Origin: Mya arenaria
Lineage: Eukaryota; Mollusca; Bivalvia; Myida; Myidae
DNA length: 64,000 nt
Reading direction: 5' to 3'
Assembly (NCBI RefSeq): GCF_026914265.1
Contig: NC_069136.1
Coordinates: 490,001-554,000, forward strand
The notes under the pieces are model-generated. The model was not told the origin of the DNA. It made no database searches and worked only from the letters and a program-made list of their open reading frames with translations. Of the stretch, positions 23,737 to 36,299 are shown in pieces; position 1 is the first letter of the stretch, and each line of letters opens with the position of its first letter. Position numbers and translations under genes: made by a program.

Positions 23737-26700
23737 CTACGATATAACCTTTCTTCCTGCAACGTAAATGGACAGGATATTTCGATCGTCGCCTGAAACA
23801 AACAATATAGGTTGTAAGCCGTAAACAGAAAATGTTTGTAAATGATGCGTTCTTAAAATCATTCAAGTTTAAAATCTTAAGGGTGTATCCTATTGTTGGA
23901 TATTTGTAACCCCGGGTGCGTTTCCGGGTGCGTATATTAAGAGTCTGCACAGACAAGCCCAGTAGTCAACAAATATCAACCCTTTGAAGAGGCACGGGGA
24001 AAGGATCCGAAATATATCGAACGAGAAACACATTAACGTACAAACATTACATACAAACCACACAGGCATCAACATTATTGTGTAAATAAATCATGTCATT
24101 ATTGCCTTGAACGCTCTGTGCAACATAGGTTCACTGGTGCACGAGTTCCAGAGTGGATTCAAGCATAGTCCCCTTACCATTGTAGAGGTATTTGTCCACA
24201 CTATCACTGAATGAGTCGTCCGGCAATACATCAACATGCGAGCCGTCCGCTGACGGGTCTATCAGAAGGGCATCGAAGTCTTTACCCACAGCAAAGTTCC
24301 CTATACGGTTGTCCAAGCCCAGTGCTGAAACAAACACGAGGTTAAGGCGATACAGCGTTAATACATTAGACTGGGGTGTGCCCATTATATACTTGTTACC
24401 TTAACAAAGAGTCGATTTGTTACTAGGAATTGTAAACGTGCTATAATTATGTTATCTTTATCTTGCATATTGAATTACAAACTCATCCAATACCTGACGA
24501 GTTACATGAAAGTACATCCGCAATAGCCGACAACTTAAATTTATGCGATTATTACATCTCCTTAGATTCATAAACGCTAAAGTTTTATAAAAAGAAAATC
24601 CAGTTTTAGTCAACATTTACTGCATTGTATACAAAAACACATAGTAAATAATGTACACGGAACTAGACTTTACCATTTGAAAGAAGTTTCGTGTTGCCCT
24701 TTACTGATCGGAGTGGAGTTTGGACAGACAAGGCACGAACACGGATGTTCTAAATCAAGCAATTAACGCTCACAGTTAATACCAACCACTGTTTCCCTCT
24801 TGTGTTTCGAAGGACATGTTAATAATAAAGGGAGATAACTCATGTAGGCCTATACTAGATTGATGTTACCTGTACCCTGCGCTTTAGAAACTATTTCCCT
24901 TTTACTAGCTACCGTTCCGTTATATTCGTGTTTATTGATGTCATTGGTCAGGTAGTTTGTTGACAAAACATTTTTCCTTCCATGTTGAAAGTTTCAGAGT
25001 TCTATTGGTATGTGACATTATCTATTATGGGTTTGCTTATTTTCCAATGTTCACTGTTTTAGCTTATATGATAATTTAAACATCCATGAACAACCTTTGT
25101 TTTTAATTCATTAAATCACACTATTGCATATTTCGTACATCTGTAAAGGGATATAGTTAAAGAAAGAACTACATCATTTATAAAACCTTTCACAAGTTCA
25201 TGTATACATACGTAGTATTATTTGATATTTATTATCTAATTAGTTGGCAATGTCGTAGTCACAATAATGCGCATTTAGGGATTTATTTAACGATTTTGGA
25301 CATTCATTTTGTTTCCTTAACAAAATGAATGCCCAGATGTTAAACATAAATCGTCAAAGACTCTGAAGCGGCTGTTTATATGGACTAGCAATGTCATTAA
25401 CCCAAAAAGTGCGTTTAAGGGCCTGTATTCCGTATGATGAAATAGGGGAAAACAGAAAATTGTCGAAAACTGACATAAACTTGGTATCGATGTGTACATT
25501 GCATTGAAACTTACTAACTGAACACTCTTACTTGTAAGTAATAATATAGCGAAACAACATGCATTGAATTTCACTGGTGCAAAACAGAGTTAAGTCTCAC
25601 TTATCATGTAACTACTGTAGCGCAGCTATTGTAAATGGAGCCTTGTTATCTCGATACTTTGATCCACGAACCGATATAAGCACGCATACATGTATATGAC
25701 ATAGTGTTTTTATACACTTTTGGCTCCTCCTCGCGCAGCTATTCGAAAAGCAGCTTTATATGTATTTAATACATGATAATATGTTCGATTTAATTACCCC
25801 TGGTTTAAGCTTTAGAAGTTCACTTCACATACTGTACAGACCTTTTGCGCCCCCTAGCGTAGCCAGTCGGAATGCCTCGTGAACAGACAGGGCCTTGTAG
25901 TTGGCATGCTCAGCCTCGATGTGATGGATGTTGGAGACGAACACGGCAGTACGTATGGCGTTCAGCATGGAGGGATGGTAACCACCAGATATGTCTTGGA
26001 AACAAGAGTAATAATACATCGTATAATTTATTCAACGTGAGTATCAAAATGATGACATCATTTGGGAGATGTCAGCCAAAATACCAGCGGATAAAAGCTG
26101 TCCATTTATATACCCCATATTCCGATATCTTGTCATTGCAAAAAAAGTAAAACAGACACAGGAAATTATTCAAGCCATTTCCTACCTGTTCCAAGCCCGA
26201 CTTTGATTCTTGCTTCTTCTAGTCTCCGTAAATCAAGTACGCCGCTCCGTATTCTAGAAATACGGTAACTCAGTATAGGGTAAACGTTACATCATGGTTT
26301 GTCTATCTAGATATAATTTTGTTATTTGTAGTAACAGATGATACATCATATTCATACTGGATCAAAATTTTGATTCACAATATTTCTGCAAACAGTCCTT
26401 TTCTGGCCAAAAATATAAGTCCTGATAAAGATCGATAATCATAGAATGTTTCAAATTAAGAAAAGGTTATCGTACGAAAAGTTGGAGTTTGGACAATGTG
26501 AGATGGCAGAGTTACGGGCCTTGATAAGCGCGATCTCGTTGTCACTGAGGTAGATTCCGTGGGCAAGCACCATCTGAAGAGCCAGAATAATATTTGTTAT
26601 TATAAATGCCATTCTGGACAAGCATAGTAGCATTTTTCCTTGTTAGAGGTATACCGGATTTTAATCGAAAGGTCTGTTGTGGTAATCATTTGAGAAATAA

Positions 26701-29700
26701 GCAACACTATTGAAATAGGAAGCTAATACCGTATTTTCGTTCAAGCAACAAATATCATAAAGTGATTTAAAAAATATATATTTCAAGACAATTTGGACAG
26801 AACAGGTTAGTTAGAAGCTCGGCAAAGACACAGGGCCGGTAATCATAAACACCTCAAGTCATTTCCTCACTTTAGTTAAATTTCTAACTGATCGCATTTG
26901 ACTTCATAAATTAACAATATCTAAACAACATTATCTTCCTTAATTGTAGCTAATAAACATACTTATGTTACACACACTTGTTTTTTTCTTTAAAAAATGA
27001 TTATAAAAAGTATGAAATCAACTGAAGTTAAGAATGAATGTTTATGTTTTATGAATGCTTAATGCTACGTTTACACTATGTTCCCGGTGGCCACGGCAGC
27101 CCCGTTTGCCCGAAACGTATTGCGCCGTGGGATTTTGGCCATTTTTGTCTCCATAAACAAGTTGTGTTACGTTGTTCTAAGTTTCCTCACGTTTTATTAA
27201 GGTAACCGTGACAAGCCGTAGGTGCGAAAAAGTGGTTCGTCCAAGGCGCACTAAGGTCCGGGCGCGGTCTACCAGGGATGCATGTACGTTGCGTCCCGGT
27301 CCGATACGTTCTGATAGGATCCCTCACGTTGTTCACGTCTTCATCCAGGTCTGATGCGTTTTCCACGTTTTGTCAAGGCCTCCTTTGCATCGAACGCGAA
27401 CACCGCAGAGCTTTGGAATACGTTTGTGTCCACGGTATAAAGAAAATCCCCCAGGCAACAGCAATCACTGTATCAGAATACTTCGACAAGATTAAACATG
27501 AATTCCCAAGATGAAGAAGATTTTGTGTTTTCACCGCAAATGAAACGTAACGAAACGGCTATCGTCCACCCTAGCTTGCAGTGAAAACCGTGACAAAACG
27601 GAGCACAACATGACAAAACTAGAAAGGAACTTCAGATGCCGGGGATTACATATGATTCCCGCCCCCCTACGGACGATTTATAAGTTGTGTAACGGCCAAT
27701 TACGTACTGTCACGTACTGTCACGTGTCATTGCGTTTACCCCGTTTTACTACGACCTACTACGTTTCTCATCCACACCGGGCTGCCGTGGCAAATTTTTT
27801 GACAGTTTAAAATTCTGGCCCGGCATGCACGGCAATAACGGTCTGTCACGTTTGCATATCCCGTTACCCCGCGCTGTCTCGCGTTTATCCCGTTTTCTCC
27901 ACGGTTGTCTGAAACGGGGCTGCCGTGGCCACCAGGAACATAGTGTAAACGTAGCATAAAGTCCTGGTATTCAACAAGATTTATCATCCTTGCCTTGTCT
28001 GTAAGTAGACCGGCCTTGTCATACACCGCGGCATACGATTCACACCCAGGGAAGGTCTCGCCCACTATCCGGACCTCGTCTCGAGTCTCGCAGATGTGCG
28101 TCTAAAAGATAAATCATGTTTTATTTCATGATACACTAAACAGTATGTCCAAGAGTATACACATTATAAAACGTACATTAATTGTTATACAAAATAAGTC
28201 ATAGGTCGTAAGACATGATGTATTTACAGCAAAAGGATATAGGTCTAAAAGATATGACAGCAATTAAAGTCAAACTCATTTGGAATGATATGCAGATGTG
28301 TGTGTGTCCGAACAATAAGAAGGTTGAAACGTCATACACATCTTGCAAGAGGCATCAGGAAGAGAGTGGTCAGGTTGTATATGGTTAAAGTGTCCGCATT
28401 CCACCAAACGGATTGCTCGTTTGAGAGCCAATATGAGAACGTCCTCTTAGTGTATAGTTAATACAATGAAACCTGATTTTGGCTGAGGACGTTTTGACTA
28501 TTTATAGTAGATAAATAAGGGCAGATTTGTTTACATTCGGAGCTCCTCGGCCATTTTTTCAAAAACAACCTCGGATGTATATGGACGGTTTACATACTTA
28601 AAAAGTGGTACGTTTAAGTCCGCTGCAAATAGATCGCGTAGTAATCTTATTTAGTAGTTAAAATTTATGACTTAACTCTTGGGAATCGTAATTATGTTTG
28701 CAATAATACACTTCACTGGCAATCAATTTAAACTGAGAGCAATGAATACAACTCTTAAACACTACATTTAATAAATGCTTTTATTAAAAAAAATACGGAC
28801 TACTTCAACAGATGTACCGGCATACATCCGAGGTTGTTTTTGAAAAAATGGCCGAGGAGCTCCGAATGATTTGTTTAGTCAACACACTTCCATTTTCTGC
28901 GTAATTATCTATAATATTCTATTCCTCTCGGTTCCTCACCTCACCAAGATCTAATTAAGATTTTTCAGCTTGCTTTCCTACAAATGCACATTAATGGTGC
29001 AACATTATGAACGTATTTAATTAAATAGAGTGGTATTTTCATTTGCACTACTTTAAAGCACATAACACCATACGTTTTATTTTGTTAACCCGGCGCATAA
29101 ATTATTTTAATAGGTCATATCAAAAAGGAGGTCCGATGATACCTGCTTTCAATTTGCGGTACTAAATTGAAGTCTGAAGGCCTGCGGCTTACATCCTAAA
29201 GATAGGGAATTGCTTAATAATTGGCTACTTGGCTTGTCCCTGTACTTTCCACTGTTTAAATAAGCATGTTTGAGCGGGACAATCTGCTGGATTTCAAAGA
29301 AAAATATCGATTAAATCCTCTTTTGTGTACTGTAACATAAACCGAAAATGTTTCTGAATCGTATACCTGAATTGGGAGATCGTACGCCTTGGCAAGATCA
29401 CCAAGTTTGGACATCAGTTCCTGGCAGCAGGACAGGGCGAACCGCGGCGTTACTATGGGTGTGATATGTGGATACTGGAAATAGATAAAGAGTTCTGATC
29501 TTTGAGATAATAAACACTTATAAATAAAGATAAAGAGTTCGTAATTAGATGGTGAGCATGTGTATCGTTGACATCTAAGAAATGTTTATGCTAACAAATA
29601 TAAGTATGCTCGTGTTAACAAAACAGATAGATTAATTACTATTAGCTAAACATTTACTCTCATGAACAATACAAAAACACGTGTGCTTAAAATAAGATGT

Positions 29701-32700
29701 GCATTGAGCATTTTATAAATACATTTTCAATTAAAACTAAACTCACATTTCGTTTTTTAACTTCTTCAATATATCTGAAAAGAAAAGAGATGGCAACAGT
29801 TTTAACGCATGATGTTCAGACATAGTTAACGGGTTAATAGAAATATAAGATATGTTTGTCAAACAGTATGGTCTTGCGTGAAACTCTCTTAGAAATATTT
29901 AAGAGATGATTCAGTCGCGGAGTTTTGCGAAGAAATGCATTGAGTTATTTACCTTTATCCTATTGACCTCAAAATCAAAAGGGGTCAACACACCACTGAA
30001 AGGTCATGGTCATATATCAAACCGTTCTCGAAAAATAAGATTGTTCACCTTGACCTTGATCTTAAATCAAGTGACCCCGAAAACAAAAAGAGGTCATTAA
30101 CTGGTCAATGCGGACAAAAATTCGATAAGACTGTCAACCATGATCGTGACATTTGAACAAGTGACATTAACACAGAAAGGTGCATGTTTGGTCGAGGACA
30201 GTATGGCACTGCAGATCGGGGGTAAAGGTAAAACTGTTCTCACGTTTCGAATGTGTTATGCCACCCTTCAGAGGTATACGCCAGATATTGGCAGGCAAGA
30301 AATTGTACGTAAAAATGATAAATTGTATATACAAAACACATTTCAGGCAAGAACACATCAAGAAAAGTCAACATAATCAATAAATTAATACTACTTTATA
30401 CCATAGAAATGTCATGGAAAAAAACGTTATAGCTTATTAATACGTACCTACAATAAGACGTTACTGAATCAATTCACCTTTTAGTTTCTGAGAGAGATTC
30501 TTCTACTGAGGATTCAATATAGAAGTCCGGGGAACCAATGTTCATGTTTACCTTTCCCACGTAAGCCCGTTGCCCGTATTCGTCTGGAAATGGAGACAGC
30601 ATATTATATACCATTCGGAAATCCCCGGATATTTCCCATCCGAGGTTGTTTTCCATGGAAAATGACCGAGGTGTTCCAAATGACCATATACAGATGACAT
30701 TTGGGCGAGTCATGCCTATTTCGATGTAAGTTTAGTTATACTTAATTTTGTTAAACAAAACTAGCTTGTTGTTTAGGATGAAGTTTAGTATATATTGCAC
30801 GATTCGTCAAATGTGAATTTTAGTTTTCGCAAATATAATAATACTGCACGGCATGCCGTAATACGCTTTGTTTTAAGACTGTCGTAAAAAAACAAATAAT
30901 TACAGTTTAATCGATCATGTTTATTTAACCATCTAATACACTTTAAGGCACATCAGAATGATTGAATTCTAAGCCGTGATTCATTGTGTTATACATCCCA
31001 AGTCAAAACAACGTTTTTCTAAGGGTGCATTGTAGTGTAGGATAATGCGGGCAAAGAGCTATATATATGCCTCTGTTTCTGCGTGTTTTGACCAGGAAGC
31101 ATGATATCTAAAAATGCAAGTGAAAGGGATTCATCAGTGAATCACCACTTACTTATGACGTCACAGAGCAACAGTGTGGCGTCTGTGTGTAGGGTGGCGA
31201 AGTAGCAGCCCGTCGTTGTGCCGTTCCGTAACACCCGCCTCTGGTTGAATAAGACAGACATGTATGTACTCGTATTACGTTGTTCTTTAACGAAAAGGAT
31301 ATAAGTAAAATATTGAAAAGGGATCGCTATCTAAGCCTCGTTGTTGCACCAAAAAGAATGACAATTATTCGGAAAATGAACCCAAGACAAATCTATATTC
31401 TGCATCATCAACCGACAATGTAACATATCACCAAAATATCAACCAATTGAACAAGCAATATCTTAGAGAACATCATTTCTTTAGCGTATTTTATCAGAAT
31501 AGAATCTGTTAACCAGACAAACGAATACAGATTTTTACAGACAACACATAGGTGTGCCTTATTCTTAATACGTCATCATATGTCTATAAGAACACACTTA
31601 AGTAACACTATTACTCTTTCACACCACCCACCACAGCTTTTCTGTAAACCATATCTGCGTACTTGAGGTCGCTAAACTTGGCCTCAGTGGGGAATGTGTA
31701 TGTCTGAAGCCAGTCCAGCAGCCCCATATCCAGCCCCTTTCCGCAGTTGGGATACTGAGGGGCATGAAGGTGGGTGTCCACAAATCCAGGGCACAGAAAC
31801 TGACTGGAAAGTAAAGCGAAGGTAAACACTAAGGGTAATCCATTATACAGATAACAAGAGCCTAGCAGAGCCATTGGCAGCGCTCGTCTGTTTTTTTCTG
31901 TTTTTGACAAAAAGGGTATCAATCAATATGCTTTTATTAAGAGTTATGGTCCTTGCTATACATGTGTATATTGTTTCTGGTAACACGCGGATCAAGTTTC
32001 ATTGGAATATCTTTAACTTCTTTTGAGTTATATCCAAGGTGAACTGTTTCGCCCGACGCCGATGCCGCAAAGGCCAGGGGTATTCCTTTAACCTGAAGAA
32101 GTATTATTTTATTTTAATGTAAATAAATGAATATTTTAAGTCGCTTTTTTACTTTATATAACGGTTCTATTGATTGTACTTATAAATCATGTTGAAGTAT
32201 TCAACATAGAATTTGACCACCTCATGAATAAATAAATACTTTTCTACGTGGTATTTGAATTCGCTGTTGCTGAAGAGATACGAAGTTCTCATTAATACTG
32301 ATATGTTCGTCGCGTTTAGGTATAAGTTGATCACATGATTATTTCTTGCATATGCGCGGGCGATTTGGGGCAAATGGTTGGACAGTCATTGGTTACGATA
32401 TGTTTGCAAAGATCGTTCCGACGTTCGTTGAACCAGGCAGACGAAACGCGACATGACCTTCAATTGCGTATGGCAGTGCATATCTTGAACATCGTTAACA
32501 TAAAATCAACAATTTATGCACAATATATGCGTGGCAGTTGCAAATGACCTCGCCCTGCACTGGTCTCGAGGAGATTATGAAAATATGATTAGGCTCAGTG
32601 CCAGATATATGCTCAGTTCATTCGAACCGCAAACTTAGTTCCTGTGGTTTATAAAATTATAATCATAACAGATTTAGAGCTTAATATCAAAGTAAAGACA

Positions 32701-33727
32701 TTCATTTGCGTTTGAAATATTAAGATTTTAAGGAAGCAATATCCATAAATAGCTCTGAATGATTACATTCAAATGCGGATTTCTATAACGAGATATTTTT
32801 TGCCATATGTAAAGTAAAATCAATTCAATATTGTATAAAGAAAATGCTATTGACTATTGTTAAGTATGCTTACCCCTTTTTCAGATATGTTATGTCTGTT
32901 TGTGGTATTCCAAACTCCTTTATTTTCTCGGAGAGTGCATCTTCGTTTTCAATGAAAACAATCTAAAACATTCAATATTGTGTTAATGTGAAATTCTTTA
33001 TACAAACAAATGTACTTGTATGCATCTCTTGATTACTGTTTCTTTTAAATGGTCATATTTTTCATATTTGGTAACATCAATACTACCCTTTTTGGGCTTT
33101 TAACTCCAGCTATTGTGGCTAATACCGTTCACGTTCACTCAACTCAAAACACATTTTATTTTTTCATTATTAAGTTTACCTCTGACAAATACATGGACAA
33201 TAAGCCATTTGACAAATATGATATGAGGGGTAAGTTTTAACATGAAGTTAGTTTATAAATATAATGAAGAACGAATTAGAAAAAAGAAAATGATAAAAAA
33301 AAAATGCGCCGGCAATATGATTGAACCCTGAGTACTCTTGGTCTGCTGTATTGGACCACACCCACTATAGAAAGTTACTTCCCCGGGGTAATATGTAACA
33401 ACACCATGTGTCAAAAATGACAAAAAAATAAATCGTTGCAAATTGTTCACCTACACATTTATCAAAGGACCCATTTACTATGCTTGGTAAATACTGGTAT
33501 TGAAGCTGAAAACGACCTATAACTTGCCTACATGTAAGTAATGAACGTACACATATTCAAAAATATTGTAAACATTTGTAGTTTGAAGACAAAGAACACT
33601 TCATATCGAGATTACAACTTACCTTTCCTTCTTTGACGCCAATGCATTTGTGTTGCATTATTTCAAGTGGTTCTGCATCGGTTGAGTGAACTAGCGCTCC
33701 ACACATCACAAACCCAGTCTCATCCAT
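23737..33727 (-). CDS. GDA: Guanine deaminase
   Basis: Zinc enzyme of purine catabolism that converts guanine to xanthine and ammonia in the cytosol. Coding exons from the 5' end: 33623-33727, 32874-32962, 31632-31803, 31153-31240, 30478-30583, 29747-29774, 29367-29474, 27994-28101, 26476-26573, 26186-26253, 25842-25994, 24178-24324, 23737-23792. They total 1326 nt, 441 residues, against about 454 in mammals, with every phase matching. The amidohydrolase landmarks are intact: HxH at residues 76/78 (FVDTHLHAPQY), His234 (THICETRDEV), His273 (LAHGIYLS), Asp324 (GTDISGGYHPSML), plus HCPNSNFS, LATLGGAK and a C-terminal GDDRNILSIYVAGRKV. The metal residues are offset from the human positions by a constant six. 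The start is the first ATG after an in-frame TAA. One intron (26574-27993) has a GC donor (AAG|GCAAGG). Exon 6 is only 28 nt. A (TAA)n tract lies about 50 bases upstream. Complete and apparently functional. Confidence 0.96.
24440..25840. other. Last large GDA intron (24325-25841), nothing further recognised
   Basis: AT-rich intron DNA. A short hairpin (cattcattttgtt, spacer, aacaaaatgaatg) lies at about 25300-25331, and a phrase aataaagggagataactc near 24825 resembles interspersed mollusc sequence. No gene seen. Confidence 0.4.
27063..27956. mobile_element. 894 bp non-autonomous DNA transposon with TAA target duplication
   Basis: Long inverted ends of about 43 bp: left tgctacgtttacactatgtt then cccggtggccacggcagccccg. 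The right end on the complement is tgctacgtttacactatgtt then cctggtggccacggcagccccg. Flanked by TAA on both sides (27060-27062, 27957-27959). A 3 bp TWA-type duplication fits PIF/Harbinger. The interior is GC-richer than its surroundings, with recurring ccgttt/cacgt words. Its open frames (for example 27278-27514) show no transposase similarity. It sits in the GDA intron with the GC donor, 37 bases from exon 8. Confidence 0.85.
28533..28868. mobile_element. MITE family B, copy 1
   Basis: Inverted arms of about 50 bp: left acattcggagctcctcggcc then attttttcaaaaacaacctcgg; right catccgaggttgtttttgaa then aaaatggccgaggagctccga. The centre is AT-rich. A diverged full copy lies at 48298-48621 and a half copy at 30637-30686. 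Non-coding, in a GDA intron. Confidence 0.75.
29930..30370. repeat. Dispersed repeat E
   Basis: Alternates phrases such as cctattgacctcaaaatcaa, aggggtcaacac, ttcaccttgaccttgatctt and caagtgaccccgaaaacaaa, giving a degenerate internal tandem of tgaccy words. This pattern is familiar from interspersed mollusc sequence, but only one copy is in the window, so the call rests on that internal repetition. Lies in a GDA intron. Confidence 0.4.
30637..30686. mobile_element. Half copy (one arm) of MITE family B
   Basis: Reads ccatccgaggttgttttcca then tggaaaatgaccgaggtgtt, matching the right arm of the element at 28533-28868. The other arm is not found nearby. It lies about 50 bases upstream of GDA exon 5. 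Confidence 0.5.
31870..32100 (+). repeat. Dispersed repeat D, copy 2
   Basis: Shares agagttatggtccttgctat and acatgtgtatattg with 450-490. Continues through gatcaagtttcattggaata and ttttgagttatatccaaggt to a cgacgccgatgccg patch. In a GDA intron. I first considered part of it as an exon; the flanking GDA exons join in phase without it. Confidence 0.5.
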
Positions 33728-33773
33728 GCTGGCCAATTTTGCAATTTAATCTGAAAACCAATAAGTAGTAGGC

Positions 33774-33822
<49 letters not shown>

Positions 33823-33853
33823 AAATAATAATAATAATAATAATAATAATAAA

Positions 33854-33906
<53 letters not shown>

Positions 33907-33917
33907 TATTATTATTA
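33774..33917. repeat. (TAA)n microsatellite
   Basis: About 140 bases of nearly pure TAA with three short interruptions (acaaat near 33821, aaagtaa near 33851, and ttattatta at the end). It begins about 47 bases upstream of the GDA start codon, so it lies in the 5'UTR or core promoter. Confidence 0.95.
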
Positions 33918-34946
33918 ACAAAGTAATATTACTAATAATAGAAAAATAATAAATAATATGAATATGTTTTTCCATCGGATAATGATTAACAAGAACAACA
34001 ACATTTGAACCATGTACATACATAAATGCAATGAGTACCTTTTCAATTAAATAGAAAATATGAAGATCACTAAAATCATATCAGTGAAATGAACAAATGT
34101 AATCAGTCAAACATAACATTTCAACCCAGGAAAACACGCAAAATATGCATAGGAGCGCTGTGGCGATGCATCACTTAGTTGTATATATTAACATCAAGGT
34201 TTTACTCCTTACGTAAATACAGATCAATACAATAAACCGTCTTCTCATGTATGTAAGGTTTTTATACACTGAGGTGAGTTTTATATCCAAGTTAGTCAAC
34301 GCTTTAATAATCACGTTCAGCATCTAAAAACCAAACGTAAACTTCTCAACACAAACCACTTGAATGCAATCTAATGTTGAAACAATCAATACCGTTAAAG
34401 GTCTTGCGCTCAAAAACCTATACTCTTATGACAAGTGAAAGTTATATTCACGAGTGCGCTAGTATGTCTGTCCTTACCTCGGTGCTCGTAAATGAAATGG
34501 AGACAATCCTTAAGATCATTATGACTATGTTATAATTTGATCGTTATTTGTTTTACGACATTCTATATGTATATATATGTTTGTATTAATAAGTTAAAAA
34601 CGGCATACGACATTAAAAGCGGACATTGACAAAGCTGTACGAAACAGACGCATTATATAGATAGTTACTAGACTCGTAATCAGCTGATTATGCGTTCGAC
34701 TGTGCAATTGTTCGTGAAAGACAATGCATTGATTATTTAAAACCCTGATTGGAGGTTAATATCCATTAGTGGTATTAATTCGATGAATAAAAATTGAAAT
34801 TAGAAGAAATAATATTAAAATATTGAGGATTTATTTATGATTGGTTTCCAGTTACGTTTTATATCGAAGTCGATCGATAACATTTTACTGTAAGCAAAAA
34901 TAAACCCACTCAGCAATTAAAATGCTCGACATATTCGGAAGTATAA

Positions 34947-35272
34947 TGCACCAGTCAATTGTAACCACGCCCCCCCCCCAGGTCCGGGGGTATACCGGGG
35001 ATAGCCGGGGAAATGGGCCGTGTTTTTTACCTTTCAGGTGGCCCCGCAGTGCCGGGTAACTGCGGTGGTTTTGTCTTCGCTTTAAATATAGCGGGGAATG
35101 AGCCTTACCTAGGGTCCCTGGGGGTGCTGGGGCATTTGGCGGGGATTTTACCATCTGTTCGTCCCACGCAGGGCGATGATTTTAGCCGGGGTTGGCTGGA
35201 CGGAAAGTCAGGGTCCCCGCTTTTCCGGACCTGGGGGGGGGGCGCCATGCTTGGTTACAATTGACTGGTGCA
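34947..35272. mobile_element. MITE family G, copy 1 (326 bp, TAA duplication)
   Basis: Inverted ends tgcaccagtcaattgtaacc / complement of ggttacaattgactggtgca, flanked by TAA (34944-34946 and 35273-35275). The interior is GC-rich with C- and G-runs and ggtccggggg, ccggggat, gccccgcag words. A 3 bp TAA duplication suggests PIF/Harbinger mobilisation. Non-coding. Confidence 0.88.
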
Positions 35273-35279
35273 TAAGTGT

Positions 35280-35980
35280 ACATAAATGCATTTAGTAGTA
35301 AAATAGTTCCTTTCGTATAAATAATGAAACTATATTTTATATCTATTATATATCATTTAACCAATTACTTTTAATTGAAACAAACAGAAAAAAAGCTACA
35401 GAATCAAGTAATATGTAACCTACCTACTAACCAATATTATCCGATTAATGTTACGATTTGTAGTTTTAAGATATAGGTCGCTGGGTTTAATTGTGCCATT
35501 GCTGATTTTAGCAAAGATTACATTACACATGAACTACTGTATCGCCGACTTAATAAAATACACCGTGTTTAAATAAGATATGAACTTCCACACTTTTACT
35601 ATCCTGTGAAACAAGTGCCTTTATATCACAGTCATAGACCTGTATACAGTTTAGTATATCACTGTCATAGACCTGAATACAGTTTAGAAAGAACGCTTCC
35701 TACCTGACTGGTAAAGGTAAATTCCTATAATGTTTGTCACTGTTCTAATGGATAACAATGACCATGCACTTAGGCTAATACACTTTAATTTTAGGTTTAC
35801 ATACACACAGCGAATCAGTGTGTACATTGTATCTTGTTCTCCCTTTTATGAAACTATAACCTGCCATAAGTTCATTCCCATATGAAGGAAAGTGGCGATG
35901 TTCTGATAAAATATGTGATTTTGCAATAAAGGCATAGGACCATGCACTACGTAATGGTTATGTTTAAGTTTGCTTTACGC
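35280..35980. other. Spacer between two MITE G copies, nothing recognised
   Basis: AT-rich. Contains one short direct duplication (atcacagtcatagacctgta / atcactgtcatagacctgaa at about 35626 and 35658). No coding or regulatory feature supported. Confidence 0.4.
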
Positions 35981-35984
35981 TTAA

Positions 35985-36294
35985 TGCACCAGTCAATTGT
36001 AACCACGCCCCACCCCCCCCAGGTCCGGGGGTATACAGGGGATAGCCGGGGAAAAGGGCCGTGTTTTTACTTTCCAGGTGGCCCCGCAGGGCCGGGTGAC
36101 CGCGGTAGTTTTGTCATAGCGCCAAATTTAGCGGAGATTGGGCCTTATATAGAGTCTCTGGGGTGCGGGGGGCATTTGGCCGGGGTTTAACCATCAGTTT
36201 GTTCCCCCCAGTCGGGAATTTTACCCGGGGTTGGCTGGACCGAAAGTCAAAGTCCCCGGACCTGTGGGGGCCGTGGTTACAATTGACTGGTGCA
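35985..36294. mobile_element. MITE family G, copy 2 (310 bp, TAA duplication)
   Basis: Same ends and interior as the copy at 34947, flanked by TAA (35982-35984 and 36295-36297). Same orientation, about 1 kb away. Differences are scattered substitutions and homopolymer length. Confidence 0.88.
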
Positions 36295-36299
36295 TAACC

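Noticed and set aside
27278..27514. 78-codon frame inside the 894 bp element as a transposase remnant
   Set aside because: No DDE or HTH features and no recognisable similarity; the element looks non-autonomous.
32026..32091. Possible extra GDA exon between exons 2 and 3
   Set aside because: Exons 32874-32962 and 31632-31803 join in phase to give a family-typical sequence, and the segment belongs to a dispersed repeat.
33706..34023. 105-codon minus frame with poly-Ile and poly-Leu
   Set aside because: Produced by the TAA microsatellite; the genuine GDA start lies in another frame at 33727.
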